Shown: piece after piece, positions 13,824 to 24,900 of the stretch
Layout: every line of letters begins with the position of its first letter
Position numbering within the stretch: the first letter of the stretch is position 1
NCBI RefSeq assembly: GCF_002646595.1
Contig: NZ_PDUD01000068.1
Coordinates: 1-36,346 of the forward strand
Source: Flavilitoribacter nigricans DSM 23189 = NBRC 102662
Lineage (GTDB): Bacteria; Bacteroidota; Bacteroidia; Chitinophagales; Saprospiraceae
Reading direction: 5' to 3'
Length of the DNA stretch: 36,346 nt
The notes under the pieces: generated by a model
What the model was told of the DNA's origin: nothing
Seen by the model: only the letters and a program-made list of their open reading frames with translations
The model's database searches: none
Position numbers and translations under genes: made by a program

Positions 13824-15554
13824 TTATTCGCTCAGCAGTCGGTGCAACTCACTTTTTACAAAGGCACCGAGTTCGGCAACATACTCGCGGGAGAAATCGA
13901 AAGAGATCCCGGCCGTAGCGTAGATCTGATGGATCGGCTTGGTATAACCCAAGGATAAAGCATCGACGTAGCTGCGGATGGCCTGCTCGGGTTCTTCCCG
14001 GTATTTTTTCCAGATGGCGATAGCGCCCAGTTGGGCCATCCCGTATTCGATGTAGTAGAAAGGAACTTCGAAAATATGCAACTGCTTGTGCCAAATGTAT
14101 TCCGAATAATGCTCCAGACCTTCGCTGTCCACCACGCCGGAGCTAAAGGTGCGCAGCATGTCCATCCAGGTCTGGCGGCGCTCCTCTTTGGTATGTTCGG
14201 GATGCGTATACAGCCAGTGCTGGAATTTATCGATGGTAGCGATCCAGGGCAATACTTTCAGTACGTTCTCCAGTTGGGCGATCTTGGCCCGGCGCAGATC
14301 TTCCGGATCGGGGAAGAAAATATTCCAGTTATCCATGGTCAGTAATTCCATGGTCATGGCGGCCAGTTCGGCTACTTCGGAAGGTACCCGCTTGTGGGTG
14401 TTCAGCGGATGGTCTTTGGTAAGGAAGGAATGGATAGCGTGCCCGCTTTCGTGCAGGAAGGTCCGCATGTCGTTCAGGGTCTGGGTAGCATTCATGAAGA
14501 TGAACGGAATGCCGGTCAGCATCAGCGGCATATTGTATCCGCCGGGACGCTTTCCTTTTCTGGAATCCAGGTCCAGATGGCCCATATCCTTCATGGTACT
14601 GATCACCTGACCGAACAGAGGGTTAATTTCCGTCAGACACTTTATGGATTTCTCCACCAGCTCGTCCGTGTCTTTGAAAGGTCGCAGCGGAGCTTGTCCG
14701 CTGGTATCTACGTGCAGGTCCCAGGGGCGCAGTTTACCCAGTCCCAGGGTGCTTTGCCGGTATTCATTCAGTTCGTCTACCAGCGGCAGGATCTCGAACT
14801 GGATCGATTCGTGAAAATCCAGGCATTCCTCTACCGTGTAATCAAACCGTCCCAGTTCGCGGAATTTGTAATCGCGGAAATTCTCATAGCCCGCATTCAG
14901 GGCGATCTGGTGCCGCTTTTTCAGCAGGTCTTCAAACAGTTCTTCCAGGTTGTTGGTATCCTGCAGGATGCGCTGATTGATCTTGTGGTAAACATTTTCC
15001 CGGCAGGTGCGATCCGTTTCCTCCAGCAGCGTGCCCGCTTTTTGCAGGGTCATCTGCCGTCCGTTCACGCCAATGGTCATTTCTGAAAAAATGCGGCCGT
15101 GCTCTTTGGAGCGCAGCTGTACATCGGTGGCCAGCGGAATATTTTCCTGACGAAAGAGATTGACGGCATTTTTGATATTACGGAGATAGATGCGGTATTT
15201 CGCGGTATCCAGTTGACGTATGAACGGCGAGTTGACCAGCTTGCGGTTGAGATTGTCCTCGCAGGCGATGATCCGTGGAGAAAGTTCCTGTACGGCATAT
15301 TGGTAGAGCTCGGTGGCATCCTGGTCGCCGCTGTCCACAGTGATGCGGATGTACCGCCAGGAGAAAGCTTCACTGATGGCTGAATCCAGATCGTTCCGAT
15401 CACAGATCCACTGCTCCAGTGCTGCTACTGAGTCAATATGTCGTTCTAGTAGATTGTCGTAAAAAATCTTAAGCGTTGCCCAATTGGTCAGTTCAAAGGA
15501 AGCAGGTAAAAAGTGCTCAACCTCCAATTGAGTAGTGGTCGCCGTAGCTCTCAT
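13824..15554 (-). CDS. M3 family oligoendopeptidase (zinc metallopeptidase)
   Basis: This 576-residue cytoplasmic protein has the M3 (PepF/thimet) layout: a helical N-terminal lid and a catalytic domain with HESGH at 368-372. The zinc-binding third ligand is probably Glu396 in PSEVAE, about 28 residues after the first His as the family requires. Substrate-channel landmarks are GGYNMPLMLTGIPFIFMN, just before the zinc site, and the C-terminal FEVPFYYIEYGMAQLGA with the family's Tyr-rich loop and QIYATAGISFDFS. It should hydrolyse short peptides during protein turnover. No signal peptide is seen. It lies 96 bp after the DUF5606 gene on the same strand; a hairpin (15598-15623) in that gap has no T-tract on this strand, so read-through is possible. 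Confidence 0.95.
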   Translation of the reverse strand: MRATATTTQLEVEHFLPASFELTNWATLKIFYDNLLERHIDSVAALEQWICDRNDLDSAISEAFSWRYIRITVDSGDQDATELYQYAVQELSPRIIACEDNLNRKLVNSPFIRQLDTAKYRIYLRNIKNAVNLFRQENIPLATDVQLRSKEHGRIFSEMTIGVNGRQMTLQKAGTLLEETDRTCRENVYHKINQRILQDTNNLEELFEDLLKKRHQIALNAGYENFRDYKFRELGRFDYTVEECLDFHESIQFEILPLVDELNEYRQSTLGLGKLRPWDLHVDTSGQAPLRPFKDTDELVEKSIKCLTEINPLFGQVISTMKDMGHLDLDSRKGKRPGGYNMPLMLTGIPFIFMNATQTLNDMRTFLHESGHAIHSFLTKDHPLNTHKRVPSEVAELAAMTMELLTMDNWNIFFPDPEDLRRAKIAQLENVLKVLPWIATIDKFQHWLYTHPEHTKEERRQTWMDMLRTFSSGVVDSEGLEHYSEYIWHKQLHIFEVPFYYIEYGMAQLGAIAIWKKYREEPEQAIRSYVDALSLGYTKPIHQIYATAGISFDFSREYVAELGAFVKSELHRLLSE

Positions 15555-15597
15555 AAGTCGTCAACTTTGTAGTAATACGTGACTATTTCATGGATTC

Positions 15598-15623
15598 GGG
15601 AATAAGCTTGCCTCCTTATTCCC
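15598..15623. other. Stem-loop between DUF5606 and oligoendopeptidase genes
   Basis: GGGAATAAG (15598-15606) pairs perfectly with CTTATTCCC (15615-15623) around an 8-base loop. Four T follow on the plus strand, where no gene is upstream. On the minus strand there is no T-run. It may be an mRNA processing or attenuation structure. Confidence 0.4.
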
Positions 15624-15650
15624 TTTTGCCGACGACCACCAACTCTGTTG

Positions 15651-16082
15651 CTATTCTTCCTCGTCTTTAACTTCTGTGGGTGATGCTGCATCGTCATCCT
15701 GAAGCAGTTCCTGTTCCTGAAGGAAACTGAACCACTTGATGACCTTTTTGATATCTCCAACTTTCACTCTGTCGCGATCGTAGTTGGGTAGTATATCGGC
15801 AAAATATTCAGTTAGCTCTTCCGTGGGAGCCCCCGTATCAACGGGCGGATTGTCTTCCAGTTGGTCGAGCATATTTCTAAATACAACTCTGAGCTCGGCG
15901 GTGTCTCCGTCATCCGTGTAAATACCAATGGACTCCAAAGGTGTGAATTGATGTTTACGCGATGAAGCGAAACGTTTCTTGCCGGTACTCAGATCTTCAA
16001 TGATCAGGCCGTTATTGCGATTGGCAGCCATTCGGTACAAACCGGGCAGGCCGCTTACCGCCATGATGTTCTCGATCTTCAT
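15651..16082 (-). CDS. DUF5606 domain protein
   Basis: This 143-residue protein begins MKIENIMAVSGLPGLYRM, the typical start of the Bacteroidota DUF5606 family. It continues with a beta-rich N-terminal module (GLIIEDLSTGKKRFASS, TPLESIGIYTDDGDTAELRVVF) and a helical part (TEELTEYFADILPNYDRDRVKVGDIKKVIKWFSFLQE). The tail is acidic (KDEEE). Function is unknown and no catalytic residues are evident. The start is supported by a TACCTTTG element 31 bases upstream. It may be co-transcribed with the M3 peptidase. Confidence 0.92.
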   Translation of the reverse strand: MKIENIMAVSGLPGLYRMAANRNNGLIIEDLSTGKKRFASSRKHQFTPLESIGIYTDDGDTAELRVVFRNMLDQLEDNPPVDTGAPTEELTEYFADILPNYDRDRVKVGDIKKVIKWFSFLQEQELLQDDDAASPTEVKDEEE

Positions 16083-16433
16083 AGAATGTAGATACGCTTT
16101 TTATTTGAACCGCAAAGGTACAAACAAAAAAACGATATAGCCTCAAACGATTGGATTGGAAAATTTAAAAACATTTACCGGGGAGGCAGTAAACTCTTCC
16201 GAGCTCCTATTTCAACTAGAGTATCTCTAAAGCTCTGTGTTTCTAAGGTCTAAGATGGTATTAAGGGGGCACGTAGAAATGTAGTCCCTAAATAATTTGA
16301 TGTAAAATTAAGTCTTTTTTAATTCTGATCAAAGTAATAGGGGGTATAAAATGAGGAATATGTTAAAAAAGCGAAAAATCCACCATAATTCCACCCCAAA
16401 TAGAAAAAGGTACCATCTCCCCTAAAAGCGGTA
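16083..16433. other. Intergenic region between E1 dehydrogenase and DUF5606 genes
   Basis: The 351-bp AT-rich stretch has no gene. The DUF5606 promoter is at its left edge. At its right edge, just past the E1 stop codon, a weak GTACC/GGTAC stem (16409-16413 with 16430-16434) is followed on the minus strand by five T, a possible but poor terminator for the E1 gene. Confidence 0.5.
16113..16120 (-). promoter_or_regulatory. -7 element (TACCTTTG) of the DUF5606 gene
   Basis: The minus strand reads TACCTTTG, an exact TAnnTTTG match, 30 bases before the DUF5606 ATG. A TTTG lies 23 bases further upstream, at the long end of the spacing reported for this promoter type. Confidence 0.6.
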
Positions 16434-18434
16434 CTAATATTGCATTAAGCGGTTGATCGCATCCTGTAAACGGGCCGTCGGCAGGAACTGGTTTTCCAGC
16501 GCTTTAGCGAAGGGAACCGGTGTATCCAAACTGCCGATCCGGAGCACCGGAGCGTCCAGATATTCGAAGCAATGCTCGCTGATATGGGCCGATATCTCGC
16601 CGCCGATCCCGCCCAAAAGCGTGTCTTCGTGCAGGATAATTACCCGACTGGTCTTGCGCACACTGGCCTCGATCGTTTCGTAATCGATCGGCAACAACGT
16701 ACGCAGGTCGATGATCTCCGCGTCGATATTTTCCCGTTCGCAGTGTTCGGTTGCCCACTGTACGCCGAAACCGTAAGTAACGATGGTCAGTTGTGCTCCG
16801 GGACGGGCCACCCGGGCTTTTCCGATCGGCAACTGGTAGTTCTCTTCGGGCACCGGACCGCTCAAACTGCGGTAAAGGGCCTTGTGTTCGAAGTACAATA
16901 CCGGGTTCGGATCGGCGAATGCCGCCAGCAATAGTCCTTTGGCATCGTAGGGCGTTGCCGGATAAACGATCTTCAGTCCGGGCACATGAAAAAACCAGGC
17001 TTCCGTACTTTGCGAATGGTAGGGCCCGGCACCGGTACCCGCCCCCGTCGGCATGCGCACCACTACATCCGCCGGTTGCCCCCAGCGATAGTGCAGCTTC
17101 GCCAGATTGTTGACGATCTGATTGAATCCGCAGCTCACAAAATCGGCAAACTGCATTTCCACCATAGCTTTCATGCCTTTCAGGCTCAGTCCGAGGCCGA
17201 CGCCCACAATGGCGCTTTCGCAAAGTGGCGTGTTCCGTACCCGCTCCGCCCCGAAACGTTCGACAAAACCGTCGGTGATCTTGAATACCCCGCCGTAGTC
17301 GGCTATATCCTGTCCCATCAGTACCAGGTCCTCGTGGGTCTCCATGGCCTGGGCCATACCCTCGGAAATGGCATCGATGAACCTTTTTTCACTCCCCTCC
17401 CCTCTCAGGTCCGGCTCACTGATCACGGGAGCCGGTGCGTATACATCGCCCAGTTCCTGCTCCAGGATCACTTCTACTTTGGGTGCCTGATCGGCAATTG
17501 CCAGTTCCGCTTTGATCTCGGCTTTGATCTCTTTTTCCCACTGCTTTTTCCGGGTCTCGGTCAGGATGCCTTTTTCCAGCAGGAATTGCTCGTAATTAGC
17601 AATGGGATCTCTTTCCTCCCAGTAGTCCATCAGTTCCTGGGGTACGTATTTGGTGCCGGAGGCTTCCTCGTGGCCCCGCCGCCGGAAGGTCTGACATTCC
17701 AACAGGATCGGTTCGGGGTTTTGCCGCAGTTCTTCGGCCAGGCCGCGAACGGTGCGGTAAACTTCCAGAATATTATTGCCGTCGATCGTCAGGGCCCGCA
17801 TACCGTAGCCGATACCGCGATCCGCCAGCTTTTCGCAGCGGTACTGCTCCTGGGTGGGCGTACTCAGTCCGTAACCGTTATTCTCAATGATAAAAATGAC
17901 CGGCAACTGCCAAACGGCCGCCACGTTCAGCGCTTCGTGAAATTCGCCCTCACTGGTACCTCCCTCTCCGGTAAACGCCAGCGCTACTTTCCGTTCCCCC
18001 CGGATCTTATGCGCCAGTCCGACCCCGTCGGCCAGGGAAAGCTGCGGCCCGAGATGAGAGATCATACCCACTATGTGGTGCTCCATACTTCCGAAGTGAA
18101 AAGAACGGTCCCGCCCTTTGGTAAATCCCAGGGGTTTGCCCTGCCACTGCGCGAACAGGCGGTGCATGGGTACGTCGCGTGCGGTGAATACGCCCAGGTT
18201 ACGGTGGAGGGTGAAAATGAATTCATCGGGATCCAGCGCGACCGTAGCGCCCACGGAGATGGCTTCCTGTCCGATCCCGGAAAACCATTTGCTGACCCGC
18301 CCCTGACGCAGCAGGATCAGCATTTTTTCTTCGATCAGACGGGGAATCAAAAGTTGGCGATACAATTCTAGCAGGTGGTCATCGGATAATGCTCCGGCAT
18401 CGTACTGGATGGTCGTAAGGGCGGTTTTGGACAT
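16434..18434 (-). CDS. Fused alpha/beta E1 of a 2-oxoacid (probably branched-chain) dehydrogenase complex
   Basis: This 666-residue single chain joins the E1 alpha part (about 1-335) to the beta part (about 345-666), a fusion frequent in Bacteroidota. The alpha part has the thiamine diphosphate motif GEGGTSEGEFHEALN starting at 156 and closing at ENN (Asn185-186), followed by GYGLSTPT. The GEG form and STPT match branched-chain rather than classical pyruvate E1. The beta part shows FGAERVRNTPLCESAIVG with the catalytic-type Glu, RMPTGAGTGAGPYHSQS, and the transketolase C-terminal domain (LTIVTYGFGV, DLRTLLPID, ILHEDTLLGGIG). It would decarboxylate a 2-oxoacid and transfer the acyl group to an E2 lipoyl domain; E2 and E3 are not in the window. 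A TACCTTTG element lies 27 bases upstream. Confidence 0.94.
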   Translation of the reverse strand: MSKTALTTIQYDAGALSDDHLLELYRQLLIPRLIEEKMLILLRQGRVSKWFSGIGQEAISVGATVALDPDEFIFTLHRNLGVFTARDVPMHRLFAQWQGKPLGFTKGRDRSFHFGSMEHHIVGMISHLGPQLSLADGVGLAHKIRGERKVALAFTGEGGTSEGEFHEALNVAAVWQLPVIFIIENNGYGLSTPTQEQYRCEKLADRGIGYGMRALTIDGNNILEVYRTVRGLAEELRQNPEPILLECQTFRRRGHEEASGTKYVPQELMDYWEERDPIANYEQFLLEKGILTETRKKQWEKEIKAEIKAELAIADQAPKVEVILEQELGDVYAPAPVISEPDLRGEGSEKRFIDAISEGMAQAMETHEDLVLMGQDIADYGGVFKITDGFVERFGAERVRNTPLCESAIVGVGLGLSLKGMKAMVEMQFADFVSCGFNQIVNNLAKLHYRWGQPADVVVRMPTGAGTGAGPYHSQSTEAWFFHVPGLKIVYPATPYDAKGLLLAAFADPNPVLYFEHKALYRSLSGPVPEENYQLPIGKARVARPGAQLTIVTYGFGVQWATEHCERENIDAEIIDLRTLLPIDYETIEASVRKTSRVIILHEDTLLGGIGGEISAHISEHCFEYLDAPVLRIGSLDTPVPFAKALENQFLPTARLQDAINRLMQY

Positions 18435-18461
18435 TTAATCTGGTTCCTTTGGTTTGGGCAA

Positions 18462-18469
18462 CAAAGGTA
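18462..18469 (-). promoter_or_regulatory. -7 element (TACCTTTG) of the E1 dehydrogenase gene
   Basis: An exact TAnnTTTG match on the minus strand, with the same eight bases as the DUF5606 promoter, 27 bases before the ATG. The nearest upstream TTG is 25 bases away, slightly outside the usual range. Confidence 0.55.
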
Positions 18470-18523
18470 CGCAGTCTTGGAGATTTTTAGTACACAATTC
18501 ATTTTTCCCCGACTGAATTACAA

Positions 18524-18582
18524 AGAGACCGATCTTCCCCGGACCGAAACGATGGCGTTCCGGTTCGGGGGGATCAGTCTCT
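18524..18582 (-). terminator. Long hairpin after the giant surface-protein gene, probable terminator
   Basis: AGAGAC at 18524-18529 pairs with GTCTCT at 18577-18582, continued by GATC/GATC, CCCC/GGGG and GGACCG/CGGTTC with one bulge and one mismatch, and an inner AACG/CGTT. It lies 30 bases past the stop of the giant gene. On the minus strand only a short T-rich stretch (TTTGTAATT) follows, so termination is likely but not certain. Confidence 0.65.
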
Positions 18583-18611
18583 CTGCAGGCGTCAGCACTT
18601 AACCCGATCCG

Positions 18612-18921
18612 CTATCGCACCAGGGTGAGGTCGCCTTTGAAGATCTGCGATGTGCCATCTTTAAAGCGAACCCTGGTAAAGAAGGCGAATACGGCCGCAT
18701 TCATCGGCCTCTGGGAATTTTTCCGCCTAAACCATCCGTCCCAGCCAAACTGCGGAACATTTGGTAAGAAGTCCTCTGCGATAAAGACCAGTTCACCCCA
18801 GCGGTCAAAGATCATCAGTTCTTCGATCAGTTCTACGTTCTCATTACCGTAGATCGTGAAATAGTCATTTTCTCCGTCTCCGTTTGGCGAGAAGGCATTC
18901 GGGATGTATACGCCTTTGGTC
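18612..18921 (-). other. Gliding-motility-associated C-terminal domain (T9SS type B sorting signal)
   Basis: The last ~100 residues run from VYIPNAFSPNGDGENDYF through LMIFDRWGELVF and WDGWFRRKNSQ to FKGDLTLVR. This is the standard order of the CHU_C/type B sorting domain: PNaFSPNGDGxND, then a [FY]NRWG-type motif, then KGDxxLxR. It supports secretion across the outer membrane by the type IX system. Confidence 0.95.
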
Positions 18922-21900
18922 CGATCCACATAGATCGTAAGCGACGCACTGCCCTCACAACCCAGGGTATCGATCACCGTAAAGGTGTAGACCTTCGTCG
19001 AATCCGGATTAGCGATCGGATCGTAGCAATTTATACAGCTCAGGTTGTTACCCGGTGACCAGAATAAACTGTCGATCATATCATCCATCAGGTCCGTCTG
19101 TCCGTTCAACTGAATGAAATCACCCCAGTCGATCTTATCAGTACGGGCCGATACCAGCACCTGGATCGGATCCAGTTCAGCGATCACCAGCGTAGTATCC
19201 CACTGACAGCCGACGACATCCTCGATCACAAGCCGGTAAGGACCCGGGGCCAAACCTTCGAATACCGGCTCGGTTGAAAATGGTCCACTTTCGCCGTTTA
19301 TGGAGTACACGTAAGGCGGCGATCCTCCTTCGACGGCATCCACTTCGATGATACCCGTGTTGGAGTCTGCACAACTTGGTGTGGTCAGCACATTCGCGGA
19401 GTTCGGCAACAGTGGTCCGTAGACAAGTATAGTATCCTGATCGGTACAACCGTTACCGACATCAAATACGCTCTGGATGTAAAGACCGGCGCTGCTCACC
19501 TCGATATTCTGCACCTGGGTACTACCCACAATGTTACCACCGATGGTGGTCCACTGGTAGGAAATACCCTGACCGGAAGAAGAACGGGATCCGTCGATGA
19601 TCATCTGGGCCACTCCGCAACTCAGGAGCAGACTGTCCTCCAGTATGGCTATCGGGCTGCCGTCATCTATCGTCACGATCACCGAATCCATTCGATTACA
19701 ACCGTTGATCGTATCCTGAACCATCAGGTAGTACGTTCCGGCCGTACCCACTTCCGGAGTAAGGGTATTACCTCCGGAGATAATGCCACCGTCAGGCCCG
19801 GTCCAGGTGTAAGTGATGTACGGCGCGTTGGAAGCCGCACCTTTCAGAATGGCCGTTTCCTGGTAACAGTTCAGTTCGGCCGGATCACCGGCGTTAGCGG
19901 CCGGGTATTCCGTTTTATCTTCCACCAGCAGGCTGTCGATCGCCGGACACCCGTTGATCGTATCGAGTACGCTCAGTACCACCCAACCACCTTCGGTCAC
20001 CTGGATGCTCTGGCCGTTGCCCATGTACTCGCCGTTTTGCGTCCAGCGGAATTCGTACTGGTCGGCATCACCGTCGGTATTACCGAAGAGGGTGATCACG
20101 GAGGTATAACAATCCAGATCTCCCAACTGGCGGATAACGGCCAGCGGTGCCTCGGTATTGACCCCAACGTAAACCTCAACCGGTTCGGATACACAGCCGG
20201 TTACCGTATCTTCTACCACCAGCGTGTAGACACCGCCGAAGGAAACGGTCGGGTTCTGCAGATGGCGGTTGGAATCGTTGATACCCGGGCCGCTCCAGGT
20301 GTACATCGGATTCGGACTGTTGGTCGATCCCAGCAGGGTAGCTTCGGGCACATCACAGGTGATCAGTCGGTTCGGGCCGGCATCCGCCAGTGGCGGCAGA
20401 TCACCTTCTTCCACGATCACCGTATCCCGATCCATACAGCCAAATCCATTGGTCACTTCCAGGATGTACATGCCCGCCTGGCTCACGACCGGATAAATGT
20501 GATTGCGAGTAGTGGAAGTGATACCCGGACCACTCCATTCGAAGAGGATGACGTCCGCACTGGATCCGCTGCCGTCCAGCGTAACCGTTGGTGCACCGCA
20601 ATCAAAGGCCGTATCTTCGCCGGCATCCGCTACCGGTGACGGAGCTTCCTGGATATTTATGGAATTGGTGCCTTCACAACCCCGGTCGGAAGTGACCGTT
20701 ACGGAGTAAACGCCCGGCTCTTCCACGTAAATGCTCGGCGTAGTCGCTCCGGTAGACCACAGATAGCTCACAAAATCACCGTCTACGTATACCGTTGTGC
20801 CCTCTCCTGCACAGAGATAAGGCGCACCGACGATGGTCGGGATCAGTTCTGGCAGTACGGTCAGGTTCAGCGTCAGTACGCTATCACAGCCGTTAGCAGC
20901 CGCCCCCGGCAGGACGATCTCGTACTCACCGGTCGTGTTGTAGATACGGCCGTTCCAGCTGAAGTTATCACCGGCACAGATCGTGGCTGATTCTTCGTAG
21001 GTACCCAACGGCAGGATGATCAACTCGATCTGCAGGATGCTGTCACAACCGTTCGCGGCTCCACCCGGAATTATATCCGTGTAGGTACCGGCCTCGAAGT
21101 AGAAACGTCCGTTTACCTCAAATGCATTCCCCTCGCAGATCTCGCCGTAGATCTCATTGATAGCTACCGGCAATTCTTCCAGGGTAAGCACCAGTATACT
21201 GTCGCAACCATTCGCAGCGGCTCCGAATAGCGTATCCCGGTACGTACCGCCGGCCGTGTAGGTCGTGCCGTTCAATTCGTAACTGTCGCCGGCACAGAAG
21301 CTGGCTGAGATCGGGTTGGTCACCGGCTGGTTCACCTGCAGATTCAGGATAATGGTACTGTCGCAACCGTTGGCCGCACCACCCGGGATCGTCGTACTGT
21401 ACATTCCGGAAGTCGTGTAAGTATCACTACCGATAGTGTATTCCTCTCCTTCGCAGATCGTAACGTCGATCTCATTGACGACGGCCGTTTCCACTTCCAG
21501 ATTCAGAATAATGATACTGTCGCAACCCGCGGCGCTTCCGCCCGTGATAACTTCCATATGGGTACCCGGCGTATCGTATTCGTTGCCGTTGATCGTGTAG
21601 GGTTCACCTTCGCAAATAGTAGCGTCGATCTCGTTGGTAACGGCATCTTCCACTTCCAGATTCAGTACCAGCAGACTATCACAGCCATTGGCGGCACCGT
21701 TGAAGATGGTATCGAAGTAGGTACCCGTTGTCGTATAGACCTCACCGTTGAAGGTATAGGATTCTCCGGTACAGATCTGTACGTTTCTTACCAGTTCTCC
21801 GGGTTCGAGTACCTGCAGATCCAGACGGATCAGACTATCGCAACCAGCACTGCTGCCCTGCGGGAACAGTTCGGTGTAGACACCGCTCTGGGTCAGGATC

Positions 21901-24900
21901 TGTCCTTCAAATTCGTAGCTCTCTCCTTCACAGATAGTCGCGCTAATTTCGTTGATCACCTGATCATTTACCGTCAGGATGAGCGTAGTGGTACTGTCAC
22001 AACCCACGGCATTGCCACCGGCGAGGAATTCGGTATAGGTACCGCTTTCCGTGTAGGTCTCACCGCCGAATACGATGGATTCGCCTTCACAAATGGAGCG
22101 GACGATGGTCGCAGTGGACGGTTGCTGTACCGTCAGGGTCAGTGTAGTTACCACATCACAACCGGAAGGACTGGCACCGATCATGGTATCCCGGTAAACA
22201 CCGGAATCGCTGAGGTCCACTCCGCCGAAGCGGTAGGTCTCTCCTTCACAGATCTCGGCACTCTCCTCAACCAGCACCACGTCATTCACCTGCAGATTCA
22301 GGATCAGCGTGCTATCACAACCGTCGGCACTACCATTCTCGATCACATCGGTATAAGTACCCGGCTGGGAATAGGTTTCGCCATTCAGCGTGTACGTTTC
22401 CCCGGCACAGATCGTGGCGTTGATCTCATTGGTGACCGGCTGATTTACGGTCAGCACCAGCGTCACAATGCTGTCACAACCGTCGGCACTGGCCCCGATC
22501 AGCGTATGCTCATAGCTACCGGCCGTATCGTACTCTTCACCGTTGAAGAAGATAGATTCACCGGCACAGATCTCGGCATTGACGGTTTCGGTAGCGACCG
22601 GTACAACTTCGATGATGATGATGTAATTCACATCACAACCGGCATTTCCGGCATTCATCACTACATCGGTGTAGGTACCAGCCGTATCGTAAGTCTTGCC
22701 ATTGAACTCGAATACTTCACCTTCGCAAATGGTGGCCTCGATCGTTTCGCCCTCGGATTCGAATACCGTCAAGGTCAGCACGATGGTACTGTCACAACCG
22801 TTGGCGGCTTCTCCCGCTAATACTACCGTATAGACGCCATCCTGATCGAATACTTCGCCGCCGACCGTATAGGTCTCCCCTTCACAGATCTCCGCATCCA
22901 CATTATTGGTTGCCGGTGGTTTCACCGTCAGGGTCAGTTGATTGACGACATCGCAACCGGTCGGGCTACCGCCGATCATCGTATCACGGTAAACACCGGA
23001 AGTGGTCAGAGTGCGACCGAAGAAGTCATAAGATTCGCCTTCGCAGATCTCCGCCGTATCGTCGATGAATACCACATCATTGACATCCAGATGAAGGATG
23101 AGGGTACTGTCACAACCATCCGCACTGCCGCCGGTCTCACTATCCATGTAGGTACCGGGCTGGCTGTAAGTTTTGCCGTTCAGCGTGAAGGTCTCTCCTT
23201 CACAGATCGTGGCGGTAATCTCGTTCGTCACCGGCTGATTTATTTTCAGTACCAGCGTTACGGTACTGTCACAACCCGCAGCGCTTCCGCCCTGGATCGT
23301 ATGGGTATACGTTCCGGCCGTGCTGTAATCCTGACCGTTGAAACGGAAAGTTTCGCCGGCACAGATCTCGGCGTTGACCGTTCCGGTAGCCAGCGGCACT
23401 ACTTCGACAATGATCGTGTAGTTGATATCACAGCCGTCAATGCTACCGCCTTCATCTACATCCTGATAGGTGCCTGCAGTATCGTATTGCTTGCCGTTGA
23501 ATTCGAATACCTCACCCGCACAGATCGTGGCGGTAACGGTTTCGTCTACCGGTTCGTGTACCGTCAGGTTGAGGGTAATGATACTGTCGCAGCTATTCGC
23601 CGCCTGACCTTCCAACAGGATGGTATAAGTTCCTTCTTCCGTGAAGTCATCGCCGCCGGCACCGTAGCTTTCGCCTTCACAAATGCTGGCATTGATGATC
23701 TGTCTGGCGTTCGGAAGTACATCCAGGGTCAGGATAACGGTACTGTCACAACCGTTAGCGGCCTGACCGGCCAGTACCCGCGTATAGGTACCCGCACTGG
23801 TCAGCTGATCGCTTCCGAAGGTATAGGTCTCTCCTTCGCAGATCGTGGCGGAGATCGTACCCTCAGCTTCTTCCAACACCACTACCGTCAGTTGGTAGAT
23901 CACATCACAGCCGTTAGCGGCTTCACCCGGTTTGGTCTCAAAGTAAGTGCCGGCCGACGAGATCTCTCGATCAAAGAAAGTGACTGACTCACCCGGGCAC
24001 AGTTCTTCTTCAAGGGTGACCGTTTCATCACATTCATCGGAACAGGATTCCGGCGGCGTTACGGTGAAGTCTACTTTACAGGCAGAATCTGTCTTATCTC
24101 TGATCCGGATGGAAACTACGCCATCGGCAATGCTGTACGGACCGAAGGTCTTCACCTCGCCGTAAAGTCCGGATAACAGCGTGTTGTTAAAGATATCCAC
24201 CTGGCGCCATCCCAGACCGGAAGCATTTTGACCCGTAACGATCACGTCGAAGTAGAAGATATCGTCGGTCGGATCCTCCGGAGTACCGTTGTCCTCACAG
24301 CGTTTTTCCAGTACCTGGGCATTGATCTCACATTCGGCACAGGTGGGCGGCGGATCGGTACAGATAGTAGCTGTACAGCTGCCATCCACACGATCGTAAA
24401 CTTCTACACAAACGCGTCCTCCGGAAATCGGATATGGCCCGATCACATTTACCTGACCGTAAGGATGCAGGCCGGGGAATCCGACAATCCGGTAGCTACC
24501 ACCGGTATTGATACCCGTCACCTCCGCCAGTACATAGAACTGATCATCACTCGGATCCAGCGGCGTGCCGTTCGGATCACAAGGCGTCGCTACCAGTTCG
24601 ATATCGATATCGCACTGGAAGGAACAGGCATCCGGCGGCGTTACGGTGATGGTGGATACACAGTTCGGATCCGCACGATCCGTAAATGTGATCGTCACCG
24701 CGCCTCCCGAGATCAGATACGGACCAAAATTGGCAGCCGCTCCGTAGGTTCCGTTTGGCGTATTAGGATCTGTGGACGTCCAGCCCTGAATCGAACCATT
24801 TGCAGCCTCGACCGTCACCTGGAAGCTAAATGCATCATCGGTAGGATCCAGAGGCGTACCGTTATCGTCGCAAATCGGGCCTTCCGTGAGCACTGCATTA

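Noticed and set aside
16986-18371. 461-codon plus-strand frame opposite the E1 dehydrogenase gene
   Set aside because: Shadow of a strongly supported gene; no family features.
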